A stretch of DNA of 64,000 nucleotides from Oscheius onirici (GCA_932521025.1 OW051472.1:6138001-6202000), one strand, 5' to 3'; counted from the stretch's first letter, positions 20,654-33,090 are shown. Notes: generated from the letters alone by a model not told the origin. Program-made: numbers and translations.

Positions 20654-20659
20654 CACGTG
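20654..20659. promoter_or_regulatory. Second CACGTG E-box upstream of mxl-3
   Basis: CACGTG inside the longer palindrome GACACGTGTC, about 380 bp upstream of the mxl-3 start. Confidence 0.5.
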
Positions 20660-23600
20660 TCTCTTTACTTTTCATGCCCGAAGTTTTCTCAGAGGAGGTC
20701 TTCGATTGTATCGCTCTTTTTGCTGGAAAAAAAGAGAGAGCAAGGAATGCTACAACTTTTTGAGGACGGTAGCGACTGTCTGAACAGTGAACTGTGGACT
20801 AAGAAAAGGAAACTTCTTGGTCTAGAGAATGGATTCTGTCTCGTCATTGCTTCCTTGTTCAATAAAGAGAAAAACAGTAACAGCTCGAAAAGCAAGTAAT
20901 GGACGACAAGATATCAAATGGAAAATTTCTTTTAGGTAACCCACTCATGTTTATACCGCAAATCTGGAAAATCGCGACCACACCAACTTATGGAACCTAC
21001 GTATCGGGTTTGTTTACTACGGATAATGTCAATACGCAGGCTGTGTACTGTAGAAGTTGGCCCCCCATAGGAGTTGGTGCGCACTCGAAGTCAGTATGGC
21101 GCTTATCGCATTTTCCCTTCCCTCGCAACTTTGGTTTATATTTACTGTTCTTTGAAATATCTGCCAGCTATTGTTTCAGAATGACTCATAAACGTGGTGT
21201 TCGTGTTATTAGAACTGCCTAAAGTCTAGGTTCTAGCTGCCTGCTTCCTCACCCTCCTTACCCTTTTTAAAGTTTGCCTTCTAGAAAACAACATATCCAG
21301 TTACTTCCTATGTTCCCAGAGGTCTAGACCATAATTCATTGCCCATATCACTAATCTTAATCCAATCATCTGCCTAATCCCCACCCTCACCTTGATTGGC
21401 CTCTTTTCTTCTCCGGAAAAGGGCTTCATTCTGCTAAAACACAAAGCCAGTCGAGGTGGGGGTGGCTTCTCAGATGATGAATATCGCGGATTAGCAGGGG
21501 GAGCTCATAGAATCGGAGTACAGGGAAACACACAGGAAATTTGAATCTTGGTCATTAAAGGTGATCTCTGTAGTTGCTTCAAAGAACGGCATGCTTTGAC
21601 TACAAAGGTTAATTTCTGTGCATAAGATAATGGTCAAACTATGGAAGTTTCCGTGACGACGGGTTTTCATCTTGGATAGAACTTTTACAGCTTTTGTTTT
21701 ATATCTAGCAAGCATTTGAATAACTTATTGTCACAACGACTGATCGAGTTGATCTTGGAGGTTTTGCAGAGGTTGTCTGAACAATTTCGAACAACACGTG
21801 GGTTGGAATAAATAACACATCATCAAGTTTTTCTCCCTCGGGTTCGCTCGGAGAATAGGTCAGCCTTCTGAATCTTTCAGCAGGTTTCGAGTCATTTCAT
21901 GAATAGCCGATCGCGCGATGATTTCATTGTGCCTTTGCAATATGAACTCACGCACTCACACCTGTTAAAAAGTTGTGGGTGGATTTATGAGGAGCTTTTC
22001 TCGCCTAGAATTCTTCCACAAACGCTTATACAGAGCCTGCAGATTACGGTGATGTCGAGAGAGGAAGTATGATATCAGTACTCGGCTCAGTTGATCGACT
22101 TTGACTTTTCGGGTGACGGAGGAGTAGAAGGAGACTTTCTACATCATTTCCGCTACAAACAGTGCTTTTGCAGGCGTGAGAGAAGAGAAATTGTGCAGAG
22201 TTTCGCCGACAGTTGGTGTTCCATGAGAGTATGTCTTCGAAAAGTTCAGTTTCGAAAACGCAACAAACCGAGAGCTAAACTTCGTGGTCTGAGTAGCTTA
22301 ATGGTGACAGAGAAAACTGATTGTTCCGTTTTTAATAGAGTACTGCGCTACAAAGTGACACAAAGATGCCGTAGTTGCAATCGCGACAAGACGAAATATC
22401 GCGAAATAGAGGAAGAAAGACAGCGTTTATTACAATGTTCAGTAAATAACGTTCAAGAAAGGTAAAGAATTGCCTACTGTAGTTATAACCGTAACGAAAA
22501 CTGGGATTACAGAACGGGGGGTGCCTCGGATACGTAGGGTAGGCATTAGTAAGAAAGACATTAACCATAGTATCTTTGTACCCTTCCAAGATGTTCCAAT
22601 CGAAGAATATGACTGTCCTTTGTTCCTTGTCCTATTGTACTTTGGATAGACTTCCAAAACAATTTCCTGATGTTGGAATTCTAGACTTTGACCAACTGAA
22701 CACAAAATAATCCCCTGTAATTATCTTTATTTTCGACGACTCTTGACACCATCAATTTTTACCTGAATGGTACGTTATGACCTGGAAGGATCAGCCATGT
22801 TTTCGACCTCTTATCTCTCTATCCCCCTACACATCATTTCCAATATCACAAGCGATGTTCGGAAGCCTTTCTTGGTCTGGATTAGCCGTGAGGGTGGAGG
22901 ATCAGAGAAGAGGGTGGCTGAAAAACGAAAGAGAACTTTCACGCGGTTTCTTTGGGGGCTGAGAGTCGGGGAGCAGTTTGACATGTCCTAGGAAAAATAG
23001 TCTATTCTAGAGGCAACTTCACAGTTACGGTACTTTACTCAACTGTTGGAATACAGTCTCATAATATTAGCGGGTCTCGTCACGACGAGGCTCTTGCGAA
23101 CAAAAGGTCACTAGTTGGATTCTAGACAGATTCCGAGAGCTGAGTGTTCAGCTAACAAAATAAACTTGCAGGATTAGCCAGACTACCAACTACAGACTGA
23201 ATTCAATCAACAAAATGTTATTTTATTGAAATTCAAAGACTTAATCGTGTAATTGTCTCTCCGTCTAGAAAAAGTAATCTGGAGAAGAGAGGGTATCACA
23301 GCGGATTATCAGTCCCTGGAATAGAATCTGTTGGTCCCTGGCCAGATTGACCTTTAGAGTCTTACCTGTCCAGACATTTGTCAGATTCATACATCCGGTT
23401 CTGTTTGTTTTTGTCTATTTTTCCCAGAAAAACATTCTGTTTGAAAAGTTGAAAAATCATCGCTTCATTAGGGCTCTTTTTGTCCAATTTTTCCCGTACT
23501 CTTCACATGTTTTCATCATGGCCTCGCTCGTTCTTCGCTGGGGGAAGCCCATTGATAGGACGCGCTCTCCGCCAATTGTCTGCTTTCATCAGACCGACGA

Positions 23601-25401
23601 AAAAAGATAAGAAGGGTGCAAAAACTTTGTCCCCGAGGGACTCCGGAATGGGTGCAAAGTCTTCCAATCATCCAACGCCTAATTTTCTTCTGGTATCTGA
23701 AGTAAGCGTTCGGAGATCTTAATCGGACAAAAGACGTTCGAAGGTTAACTTAAAAGAAAAGTTCAATAATTTAGTCGCCCTTCTCCGGATCAAAGCTGTG
23801 ATTGACTTATTCTAGTCGACGAACTGGCAATCGAAACTGTTCAGTGGAAACCGGTTGGAACCATGGACTGGAAGAACTATCAGACAATCTACGATTGACA
23901 AAAAAAAAGAAGTTAATATTGATATGAGAGAGACGAACAATATCGACAAAACAAACGGCTACTGTATACAGGGTTGGGAACGGGCCGGGCCGGGCTCAGG
24001 CTCAAATTTTCAGGCCCGGCCCGGCCGGGCTGGGCATGAAATCTCGGGCCCGAAGGAAAAAATTAGGAAAAACATGGGTATCTTTATTTTTGACCCCACC
24101 CCCTTCCACAGCTAAGTCTGGAACGCAAAGGGCTCAGTTTTCCATTCACCATTGAGTCCAGAAGCTAGTCTTCCCATAAAACACGTGTAGTCTTCAATCC
24201 TTCTTCCATATTTTCCATCAGCTGATAGCTCCCCCATCCGGACTTATCCCACCACATACAATCTAAGCCGCACGAGGAGTGGAAAACTGCTGTTCCTTCT
24301 GACTATAATACAGTCATCCCCAGCAAAAAACTGCAACCATATGGAGGGCACGTTGTCGGATGATCAGTCTGATGTAATCGTTGCAATTGGACCCGGGGAG
24401 TGTCGTTGCGGAAACGCAGAAGGACAAAGTCCAACGATTCACATGAAAGAGAGCGGGAACGAGAGGTCAACAAGGAAGTTCTTGGGGGATGTCCTTTTGT
24501 CAACCTCTATGTAGAAATAGCAGGAAAATCTGCAAAATTGTTCTCTGCCACTATAAAAGTTTTCAGGAAGCTCATTCTATTCTGCGATTGCATCAGCCCA
24601 CTCAATCGCGGTAATATCTTTCGCGCCTCCCTCTTGGTGTGTGGGTGAACTTAATTTGGTGAATTTAAATATACGGCAGGTATCAAAAGAGCGCGGGGGC
24701 TACAGGAAACTCACACAGAGAACAATCACACTGTTACCACGTGGTTAATGGTACATTTGGAATGGTGATAAGAAGGTGAAGTGGAATGACGAAAGAAGGA
24801 ACGGCGAAGGGGTGAGAAAGATAGGGGGATCGGAAGATGACTACAGACTTAATAGGGGCTCTAGAAGATTGGGCAGATGAACAGTAAGAATATCCTCAAA
24901 GATTTGAATACCCCAAATCAGAAGATTCGCTATCTCTAATTCTGCAATGACTTGGCCAATCTGGCTCTGATCCCCCAAAGTGCAGCAGAACTCGACGCGA
25001 GACCACCCGTTGATCACATTCATGACGAAGTGTGAACTCTGAGACGGTTCGCGCTGACAAATGATGATGCAAAAAGGTCGAGTTTTTGAATACGGCGCAA
25101 TCATTTGATGGAATCGGCTAAGACTGTCCGTTTACGCACACAGTGTGACTGAAAAAGAGCAAAGGTGAGAGATCTGAGTTCGATAAAAATGTAATATTTG
25201 GTTTACTTATGACCAGCTCTTCGAATAACGGTTACTGTGCTTTTGGTCGTTCTTTGGGGTTACAGTCGTTCAATGTTCTCGATCTGCTAGAAGTTCTGGC
25301 GTGATCGAAGCCCAGAGAGACAAATAGCGTCAAAGACATTTTTTCTATTGGATTGGCGCTTCTACAGTCCGAAGAGTGCACTATTTTCAGTTCCATATTT
25401 T
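20660..25401. other. Long stretch without a supportable gene
   Basis: Short frames occur on both strands (for example + 20899-21222 and - 24841-25104, the latter 87 codons beginning MIAPYSKTRPFCIIICQ) but none shows a family motif, a signal peptide or convincing exon partners. 23970-24055 holds GGGCCGGGCC-type repeats also present at ~40860 and ~41090. The rest may include distal regulatory DNA of mxl-3 and remnants of old repeats. Confidence 0.4.
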
Positions 25402-27491
25402 TTATTTGACAATGGCGGAACGCATTTGAGATGTGGTATGAATACGTCTTGTGAACAAATTAGCCAAGCCTTTTCTGTAGGGAGTGGTGAAATAGATTAC
25501 GGTAAGAACGTGTACTGTGGTGAAAAAGGCCGGCAGTGATAGCAGTATGTTAGCAGCTTGTGATGCCACTGCGATCACCAGGATTTAAACAGTACAATTT
25601 TTTTTTTTGAATTGGATACCCGTAGCTGCGTCGAAGAAGCTGTGAAAGACGCTGTTGAAAGCAGTTAACATCCATATGATCAGTGGAATGATGAAAAGAA
25701 TCAGCGGACCTGAAAGATCAACGTCTTCAGAAGCATTTGATGTAGTTGATGAATCGTTTTCAGACTCATGTTGCGGCCAGTCTGTCTAGTTTGTTTTCTT
25801 ATCTAAACCTGGAAACGTACGGATCTATCGAAAAAGGCGAACCTTATAGATTGCTTTGACAAACAGTGAAAAACAAGCCACAACTGGAAAAAGACAGTAC
25901 ATACAGAAGTCGCCGAACACTGTCCATTTTTGTAGTGAGACGCACCATATGGCATACTTGAACAAATAGGGAGTATCATAGCGTACAAGTAGTGTCTAAA
26001 ATATACCATCTTTCTTCACTAAAGTGCAATGGTGTCCGTCTGTCTATCTGTAGTGGTGTCCGCACAGTTGTCGAGATTAGCGTAACATGTCAAGTTTTGT
26101 CATGTTAATTTTTTATAGAACGAGATAGTTTTTTGAAGGGAAAGCGTCTGAGGGAATCTAAACTATCTGGAGCGCAATAGTGTTTGGAAATCAAAACATG
26201 GACAGCCGCCGCAGGCGCAAGGGCGGCGAAAGCCGTCGTAGACGTCTGGTCAATTGAAATAAACGGCGGTACTTCTAGGATACACAGAACCATTTTCAAA
26301 GTGTCCATAAGCACAATTAGAGAAGTTCTTGTGAATTGGGCAAATAAACAAGTTAATTTATGTGAAATTAGGTTGACTTGAAATTATTTAAGATGGAGTG
26401 GTTAGGGAAACATGGAAATAATGGTACATATCACGGTCTTAACTAAAGACTCAGAGTGTGACATAATTGTTTAACATTTCATTAGAGATAAAGTGCTGGT
26501 CAATTAGTCTGAGAGATTGTTTGTAAGCGGTCTCTAGATTTTATAACACTTTGCCTACTTTACTACAACAAGGTTTGCAACGCCCTTTCAGGGCTAGAAA
26601 TGAAGATTCCTCCTTGTTTGGCGAAGTCTCACAATCTGTCTCACTGTTCTTAGGTTCTTCTCGTCCCATAAATTCTATAGCCTTCGTTGAAAGTCACCAC
26701 AGCCGGTCTACCCTGACTTCAGCAATGTTCCTCTAACTGAACTAATGAACTGACTAATTGCTTTCGAGTTTTTCAAATAAACTTTTTCAAAACAAAAAAG
26801 AAAACAACAACTTTCACAAATCTCCCCCAATTTTTGTCAGTTAAAGCTTCAGACACACTAACAGAGACCCTCTTTGAGAATCGTGTATTGTACCATAGAA
26901 GTCCCTAACAATAAGTGGTTACCTATACATACCTTATTTACTGAAATGATGTTTAAGGATGTGTCAGTTAGTGTTCTGCCAAACATCGGAAAGAGACCTA
27001 TGCAGGCTGCTGCACATAACAGGTAGTGGACAAGTGTCAGAATAATGTTCTGTGGTCTCCACTGGAATCGGATAAGCGCACGTTCACGCCAGACAAGGCT
27101 GAATGTCAAGGAGAGACTTACTAGTAGAATACTGCCCACGTACATCATCTAAATACGCTACTTTATTGACCGTTTGGCATAAAATCTCATCATTAGAACA
27201 TTACCGGAATATGGACAACGGATGCCTAAAAGACCGTGAAACTCGAAACAGGTGATCCCTTCCACGATTGTTGGATACAGAAGGACACAATTAATGAAAT
27301 CAAATTGATAGAAAGCCAACTAAAACGAGTGAAACTAGTGAACAGATTCATCATACATTCGTGAAAACAATGACATATTTGTAATGGCTCATAGTGGTCG
27401 GACTCTTTTTCAATACAAGGTAGACGAGAGTAATCGTAAGACCTGTGGAAGGTAGGATCATTACGAAAGTCAGTCCGGTAAAAGTAAACAT
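25402..27491 (-). pseudogene. Str-superfamily chemoreceptor, inactivated copy A
   Basis: All segments of the 7TM receptor seen in copy C can be found: MFTFTGLTFVMILPSTGLTI (27491), LAFYQFDFINCVLL, MMYVGSILLVSLSLTFSLVW (27148), TPYLFKYAIWCV...GDFCMYCLFP (~25970), MSLKTIHQLHQMLLKTLIFQ, and QAANILL...FFTTVHVLTVIYFTTPYRKG ending in TAA at 25402. There are three lesions. The donor after exon 2 is changed (ATG|ATGAGA where copies B and C have ATG|GTA). About 7 nt are missing after KTLIFQ, shifting the frame into TGA. About 0.85 kb of repeat sequence sits in one intron. Best described as Srh/Sri-like; the subfamily is uncertain. Confidence 0.8.
26020..26600. repeat. Dispersed repeat pieces inside receptor copy A
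   Basis: ACTAAAGTGCAATGGTGTCC (26019) and, in reverse orientation, AAGGTTTGCAACGCCCTTTC + AGGGCT (26570) are the two ends of the dispersed family also seen near 5.7-6.3, 31.9-32.3 and 35.0-35.2 kb. Confidence 0.6.
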
Positions 27492-27560
27492 TTATTCAGG
27501 TGAAAGTAGGTAGAAAAGTATGGCGGGAGCCCGTAATTTGTATTGTGAACTTTCATCTAG

Positions 27561-27930
27561 TTAGCGGATATACTTGGGCACCGAGCCGGCTCGAGCCTGA
27601 CGGTTTTTTGCGATTTTCTCCAAATCTGATTCAATTTTCTCGATTTTTTTTCCAGGCATTGCTTGTTGCTTTGTTGACTTCTAGCAAACAAAAAATTGGA
27701 ATTTAAATTAGTAATTTTCGAGAAAAATGGAAAACGTGCTGGCTCGAACCGCCGAGCTTTTCTATTTTTCTCGAAAATTACTAATTAAAATTCCAATTTC
27801 TTGTATGCTCGAAGTCAACAAAACAGTAAGCAATGTCTGGAAAAAAAATCGAGAAAATTGAATCAGATTTGGAGAAAATCGCAAAAAACCGTCAGGCTCG
27901 AGCCGGCTCGGTGTCCAAGTATATTAGCGG
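27561..27930. repeat. Near-perfect palindromic MITE of about 370 bp
   Basis: TTAGCGGATATACTTGGGCA + CCGAGCCGGCTCGAG (27561) and its complement CTCGAGCCGGCTCGGTGTCC + AAGTATATTAGCGG (to 27930) form arms of about 160 nt that include CCAAATCTGATTCAATTTTC. It sits between the promoter side of receptor copy A and the crystallin-like gene. Confidence 0.9.
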
Positions 27931-28115
27931 ACACCGTCCCGGTTGCAATGTAGATGAGAAGAGGGGATCTTTTTGCTGTTGGAAAGCAGAACAATAGTTT
28001 TGGTAATTTTGAAGTTTATATATGGTTTCTTTCCTCCATTGATCAAGAGCAAGAAGCAAGTGAAAAAAATCACCGCAAAGTAGATGTTTATACGGAATGG
28101 ATTTCAAAATTGCAT

Positions 28116-28620
28116 TCACATGTTACAGAAGCAGGTGCCACTGCTGGCCACATCGTTGAAATAGCTAGGGAGCTGTGTCGATCCGGCAGGGGCGATAAAA
28201 GTAGCTCCGCGGAATTGGTCACTGAAATGTACTACTGTAACTGAAGACAAACTCACTCGTAGAAGAGGGTGACCGTGCAGTTCACTTTCACTTGAAGCGA
28301 CGATCCCTGCAAAGATAATGGGAATGTAGGGGTTCTCTTACTTGATCATTCATCGCATTGCCGAAATTGGAGTTGAAGCCGTCGATGTAGACGTAGTTTT
28401 TCTCACAGTTGATGTCTTGGAAGAGGACAGCACAATGATCACCCAAAACCGCTGGATCACAGTTGGCTTCAGAGAGCACAACGAAGGCACAGAGACTGGC
28501 GAGAAACAGTACTGGATTCTGAAAAGTTCCCGTTAAAACATATTTTTATGGAATAGGAAAATTCTTAACTTGGATTGTGATTGGAAATTGAACCGGGGAA
28601 ACTCCCAAGAAACTTACCAT
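28116..28620 (-). CDS. Small secreted protein with a beta/gamma-crystallin-like motif
   Basis: Four exons join in frame: 28620-28618 (only the ATG), 28518-28342, 28306-28257 and 28221-28116. The product is about 111 residues. A signal peptide is clear (MNPVLFLASLCAFVVLSEAN). The mature part has seven cysteines. Its second half, VNCTVTLFYDDQFRGATFIA then PAGSTQLPSYFNDVASSGTC, follows the crystallin Greek-key pattern (aromatic corner, x6-Gly, then the ...LP..FND.(A/V)SS serine). Secretion is well supported; the fold is inferred from the motif. A TATA-like TATAAATATTGACTG lies about 55 bp upstream on the minus strand. The function is unknown; innate immune or structural roles are open. Confidence 0.7.
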
Positions 28621-29458
28621 TGTCAAGAAGATCGGTAGGCATATTTTACTCTCCCAACAGTCAATATTTATAGTCAAAATATTAGTGATAATCTGGTATC
28701 ATAAGCCATGTTAAGCTTCTAATAAGCTCATTGTTTTCTGTTTTTATTTGTAGTATGCAAGCGAAAAGGAGGAAGTATCTTTCTGCAACCAGTTGTGTAC
28801 GCTCTACAAAAAATGTCAAATAGTGAAAAGATAAAATTTAGATTTTCTTTAGCACTGTCTTCTCGCGTTATCGAGAGAGTATGGCTGGTTTTTTTACTTG
28901 TGCCCCCTCCCATTTCTTTACATCTACTATCTAGAGTGGTGTCTGTTTGTTTGTGGGAAGTCCGTGATCACGAGATTCGATTCCCTCTCATTGCCAAAAT
29001 AGTACTTTTTAACTTGTGCTCCTTTCCATTTTTTCACATATCTGTACTGATCAATGCCTCTACTAGCTGTTAAAAAACTTTTTATTTCGTCGTTCGAGGC
29101 GTTTCTTCTTACCAGAACACGTTCGAAGAGGAGAGATGTCTTGGAGCAATGTTTTGAGCAGTTGCGGCATCCCGGTTTCTCAAATATCATCAAAAACGGT
29201 ACTTCTGTCGAGAAACTACCTTCATTTACTTGCGATCGCTTTCTTCACAGGCTGTCATACTCTCCACTTTACTATTCGGACCTTGTTCGTCTTTCCTAAT
29301 ACGAACAAGAGCCGCAATAGTTCTCGTACTGCTAACGAACATCACCTTCATTCTTTGTTCAAAAATAAGTGCGCTAACAAGATGAACGTTCCCAGCTGGA
29401 CTCGAAAGTGAGTTTCTCGATTTCATATTTCCATTTACCGCTGTATCCCTACTAAGAA
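28621..29458. other. Intergenic between crystallin-like gene and receptor B
   Basis: Contains fragments of the dispersed family (GTGGTGTCTGTTTGTTTGTG at ~28940). No gene is supported; the short frames on both strands lack features. Confidence 0.4.
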
Positions 29459-30670
29459 ATGCACACTTTCACCGGACTGACTTTCATAATGATCCTGCCA
29501 TCGACGGGTCTTATAGTCACCCTCGTCTACCTTGTACTGAGAAAAAGTCCGGCCGCTATGAGCCATTACAAGTACGTTATTATCTTCACTAGTGTACGTT
29601 AACTTCCATCAATTTTCTCACTGATTTTAAGTTAGCTTTCTATCAATTTGATTTCATTGACTGTGTCCTTCTTTGTCCAACAATCGCCGACCTTCCAATG
29701 ATCTCATTCGAGTTTCATGGGTTACTGGGAGCCAAGTTTCTGTATTGGGGCAACATTCTTATGGTAAGAAAAAGCAACAAATTCTGATGAAATACTTTCC
29801 GTGTAATTCAGATGATGTACGTGGGCAGTATTCTTCTGGCCGGTATCTCCGTCACTTTCAGTTTCATCTGGCGAGAGCACGCTCTTCTTCGATTTCGATG
29901 GACACCTTTGAACGTCATTATTACCTCTGTCCATTACCTGTTATGCGCAGCGGCATGTATAGGCCTGTTTCCAATGTTTGGTAGAACAATATCTGACACC
30001 TCACTGTATTTCAATTTAGTGAATCAGGTAAGACTGCATTGAAGTTGTTTGGAAACGTAATTTATGTTTCAATTGCACAACATGGCACTCCCTATATCTT
30101 CAACTACGCCTTATGGGCTGTATTAGCTGACGATTTTCCGATATTCGGCGACTTTTGCCTTTACTGTCTGTTTCCGACATTGACCTGCTTTTCAATAATT
30201 TTCAAAGCAATCTCTCGGGTTTGTTTTGCTCATCCGAATCTCCGAGTTTTAGATACAAAACTTTATTGGACAGTCTAGTCACAACATGAGTCAGAAGACT
30301 ATTCAGCTTCATAGAATGCTCTTGAAGGCTCTTATCTGCCAGATTTTGGGACCTACATTAATTTTTGTTGTTCCGATGATTATTGTTATTACGTCAGCCT
30401 TTAACATTCACATTCAGAGGTTTTTTGATCCTGGCGCAGGTAAGGGGATTCTCCATAAAGCCGCATACGATTCTAGTGATGGCTGTGGCATTGCAAGCCG
30501 CGAACATACTACTCTCAATGCCGGCCTTTTTCACCACAGTTCACGTCCTTACCGTAATCTATTTCACCACTCCCTACAGAAAAAACGTCGCTAGTTTGTT
30601 TACAAGACGTGTTCACGACGCCTCACCATCGGTTCGTTTGCTACTTTTTGAATCGAAGAGAAATATCTAG
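29459..30670 (+). pseudogene. Str-superfamily chemoreceptor, copy B, probably damaged
   Basis: Same exon plan as copy C: 29459-29593, 29632-29763, 29812-30027, ~30073-30218, 30253-30439 and 30477-30670. The proteins correspond closely (MHTFTGLTFIMILPSTGLIV; MMYVGSILLAGISVTFSFIW; QAANILLSMPAFFTTVHVLT; end FESKRNI). The only defect is before exon 4. Copy C has TTTCAG then ATTACAATTGC, while here TTTCA runs directly into ATTGCACAAC, so the AG acceptor and two codons are gone. The nearest upstream AG would leave an intron of about 15 nt. Without splicing the frame hits TGA five codons after exon 3. Unless an unseen acceptor is used, the receptor is truncated after TM4. Confidence 0.75.
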
Positions 30671-31060
30671 GTGATTCTTTCGATGCAGCCCAGCTAAGAG
30701 TGGTGCAAGTCGTCTGCCTTCAAAAATGATTTTTTTTTCTCTTCGAAGTTCCTCAGTTTGGGGAGTAGACGCCCTCTGAATACCACACCACATTTTCAAA
30801 ACACTTCATTGCGAAACGTAAGAAGTACCTTCAACTCCGTCTAACGCAACTTTCGTTCTGCAAGAACGTTAAGCATAAATATTTATTATTTTTACAGTCT
30901 AAATGCTAACTTTTTGTGGAACGGGAATAAAAACTGATGGTTCTCGACCTCGTCTCTATTCTCTGTTCAAAATTTAATGCGCTAACAAGATGAGCGTTCC
31001 CAGCTGGACTCTAAATTGAGTTTCTCGGTTTCTTATTTCCATTTGCCACTTTGTTCCGAA

Positions 31061-32916
31061 ATGCTTACCTTTACCAGACTGACTTTCGTAATGATCCTGC
31101 CATCAACGGGTCTTACAATTATTCTCGTCTACCTTGCATTAAAAAAGAGTCCGATCGCCATGAGTCGCTACAAATACGTGATTATCTTCACTAGTGTATG
31201 TTGAATCTGCTCAAAAGTTTCATCCGTTTGTTTAGTTAGCTTTTTATCAGTTCGATTTTATCGACTGTGTTCTTCTTTGTCCAACTATTATCGCAGGCCC
31301 ACTGAGTTCATTCGAGTTTCATGGCTTACTAGGAGTTGGGTTTCTGAATTCCGGCAATGTTCTTATGGTACGTAGCGATAGAAAATGCTCAACTACTATT
31401 GAGAATAAGTAGACTTTTAAATGTTTGCTGTTATTCTCGCTTGATGTTCAAACGTTAGAAACTAGCTCAACTCAAGATTTTAAAGGTCTAATTATTCTGA
31501 GTACCAGCTGGACACACTAGATTATGAGATTTTCCGATGTAATCGGGCTCATTCAGATGATGTACGTGGGCAGTATTCTCCTAGCCGGCCTCTCGGTGAC
31601 TTTTAGCTTCATGTGGTTAGAACATGCGCTTCTTCGCTTCCGATCGACAAAATTAAACGTCTTTCTTACCTCTGTTCACTATGTTATATGGGCAACAGCC
31701 TGTATAGGACTGTTTCCGATGCTAAACAGAACTCTACTTCACACTTCATTATACGCAAATTTCATTAATCAGGTAAGACGACAATTTATATCATTAGGTT
31801 GTTTATCCTTGAATCTTGGCCCTCTTTCCCAATCAACAGGTCCCGAGCCCCAAACAAACGACACAATGGAACTTTTATCTCTCTACTACTAAAGCGCAAT
31901 GATGTCTGTGGTGGACTGTTTATTTGTTTGTCCGAGGCCACGAACAAGTCAGGACAAGTTAGCTTTTCTTAGAATTAGATATACGGCTGGTCTACTTTAA
32001 ATTGCTCCCAAGTCTCTGTGTCTGAAACTTTTATTGAGGATAATGAGGGGCTTTGTGCGCACAAGTAGTTTTTAACAAGTCGTGACAGGAAAAGCAAGGG
32101 CGAGAACATGTTTCTTACGACTTTGGTAGTTTCTTACTTGGGCAGTGTGTTTGGAACAGGGGAAGAATGAAAAGGAAACTAGGGCTGTGTGACAGAGCGA
32201 CATGATAGGGAAGACAAGGAATCTCTACCTTTAGCCCTGGAAGGGCGTTGCTGTCCTTGTAGTTTAGATTTTGCACCAAAATAATTATATAAGCACTCTT
32301 CATTTCCAATGATTCTAAAACTTGTTTCAGATTACAATTGCTGAATACGGTATTCCTTACGTCTTCAATTACGCCGTATGGGCTGTTCTAGTGGAAAAAT
32401 GGCCTGTATTCAGCCAGTTTTGTCTTTACTGCCTTTTTCCGACACTGACCTGCGTTTCATTTATTGTTAAAGCAACCTATAGGGTTGGTTTTGTCTATTC
32501 TCCCATTCTCCGAACTTCAGATACAAAAATTTCTTGGGCAGACGAACCACAACATGAGCCAGAAAACTATTCAGCTCCATCAAATGCTCTTGAAGGCTCT
32601 GATCTGTCAGATTTTGGGTCCAACACTACTTTTTGTCGTTCCCATGATTATTGTCATTACGGCATCTTTCAATGGTTCCATTCATACGTTTTTTGATCCA
32701 ACCACAGGTAGTTTGCTTTAAAATTATCATAATAATTAAACCGTAGTGACTGAAGTGGCAGGGCAAGCCGCGAACATACTACTCTCAATGCCGGCATTTT
32801 TCACTACAGTTCATGTCCTTACCGTAATATATTTCACCACTCCCTACAAAAAAAGCGTCGCTAGTTTGTTTACGAGACGTGTTCACGACGCCTCACCATC
32901 GATTCGTTTTTTTTAA
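31061..32916 (+). CDS. Str-superfamily (Srh/Sri-like) 7TM chemoreceptor, copy C
   Basis: Predicted ciliary chemosensory receptor. Six exons join without a frame break: 31061-31195, 31236-31367, 31557-31772, 32331-32483, 32521-32707 and 32747-32916, giving 330 residues. Hydrophobic segments include LTFVMILPSTGLTIILVYLA (TM1), MMYVGSILLAGLSVTFSFMW, FGDFC/FSQFCLYCLFPTLTC, MLLKALICQILGPTLLFVVP and AANILLSMPAFFTTVHVLTV; the end is PYKKSVASLFTRR plus a short tail. RMLLKALI.Q before TM6 is common in Srh/Sri proteins, but I would not fix the subfamily. Intron 3 (558 nt) carries a dispersed repeat copy (31878-32262). It is the only intact member of the local trio. Confidence 0.85.
31878..32262. repeat. 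Dispersed repeat inside intron 3 of receptor C
   Basis: Runs from CTCTCTACTACTAAAGCGCA to AGCCCTGGAAGGGCGTTGC and includes TTTAAATTGCTCCCAAGTCT + CTGTGTCTGA. The same elements in the same order occur near 5.7-6.3 kb. Confidence 0.65.
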
Positions 32917-33090
32917 GTTTAGTCTGATAAGCAATTTCTAGGTGGTTCTTTCCATGCAAGCCAGGTAGAAGCTGATAATGTCTCTGAATCAGTACAGTTT
33001 TTTAAATAACAATTCATTCATAATACTTTTCTGTTCAAATTGGAATACTCTGCATTTTCTCTGAGTTCAAAGACACAAAAACAACTTTTC

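Noticed and set aside
20899-21222. 107-codon + strand frame upstream of mxl-3 (MDDKISNGKFLLGNP...)
   Set aside because: No recognisable domain, signal peptide or splice partners, and it lies in a repeat-rich gene-poor stretch.
24841-25104. 87-codon - strand frame (MIAPYSKTRPFCIIICQ...)
   Set aside because: Plausible composition but no homology I recognise and no supporting exons. Left unannotated as a gene.
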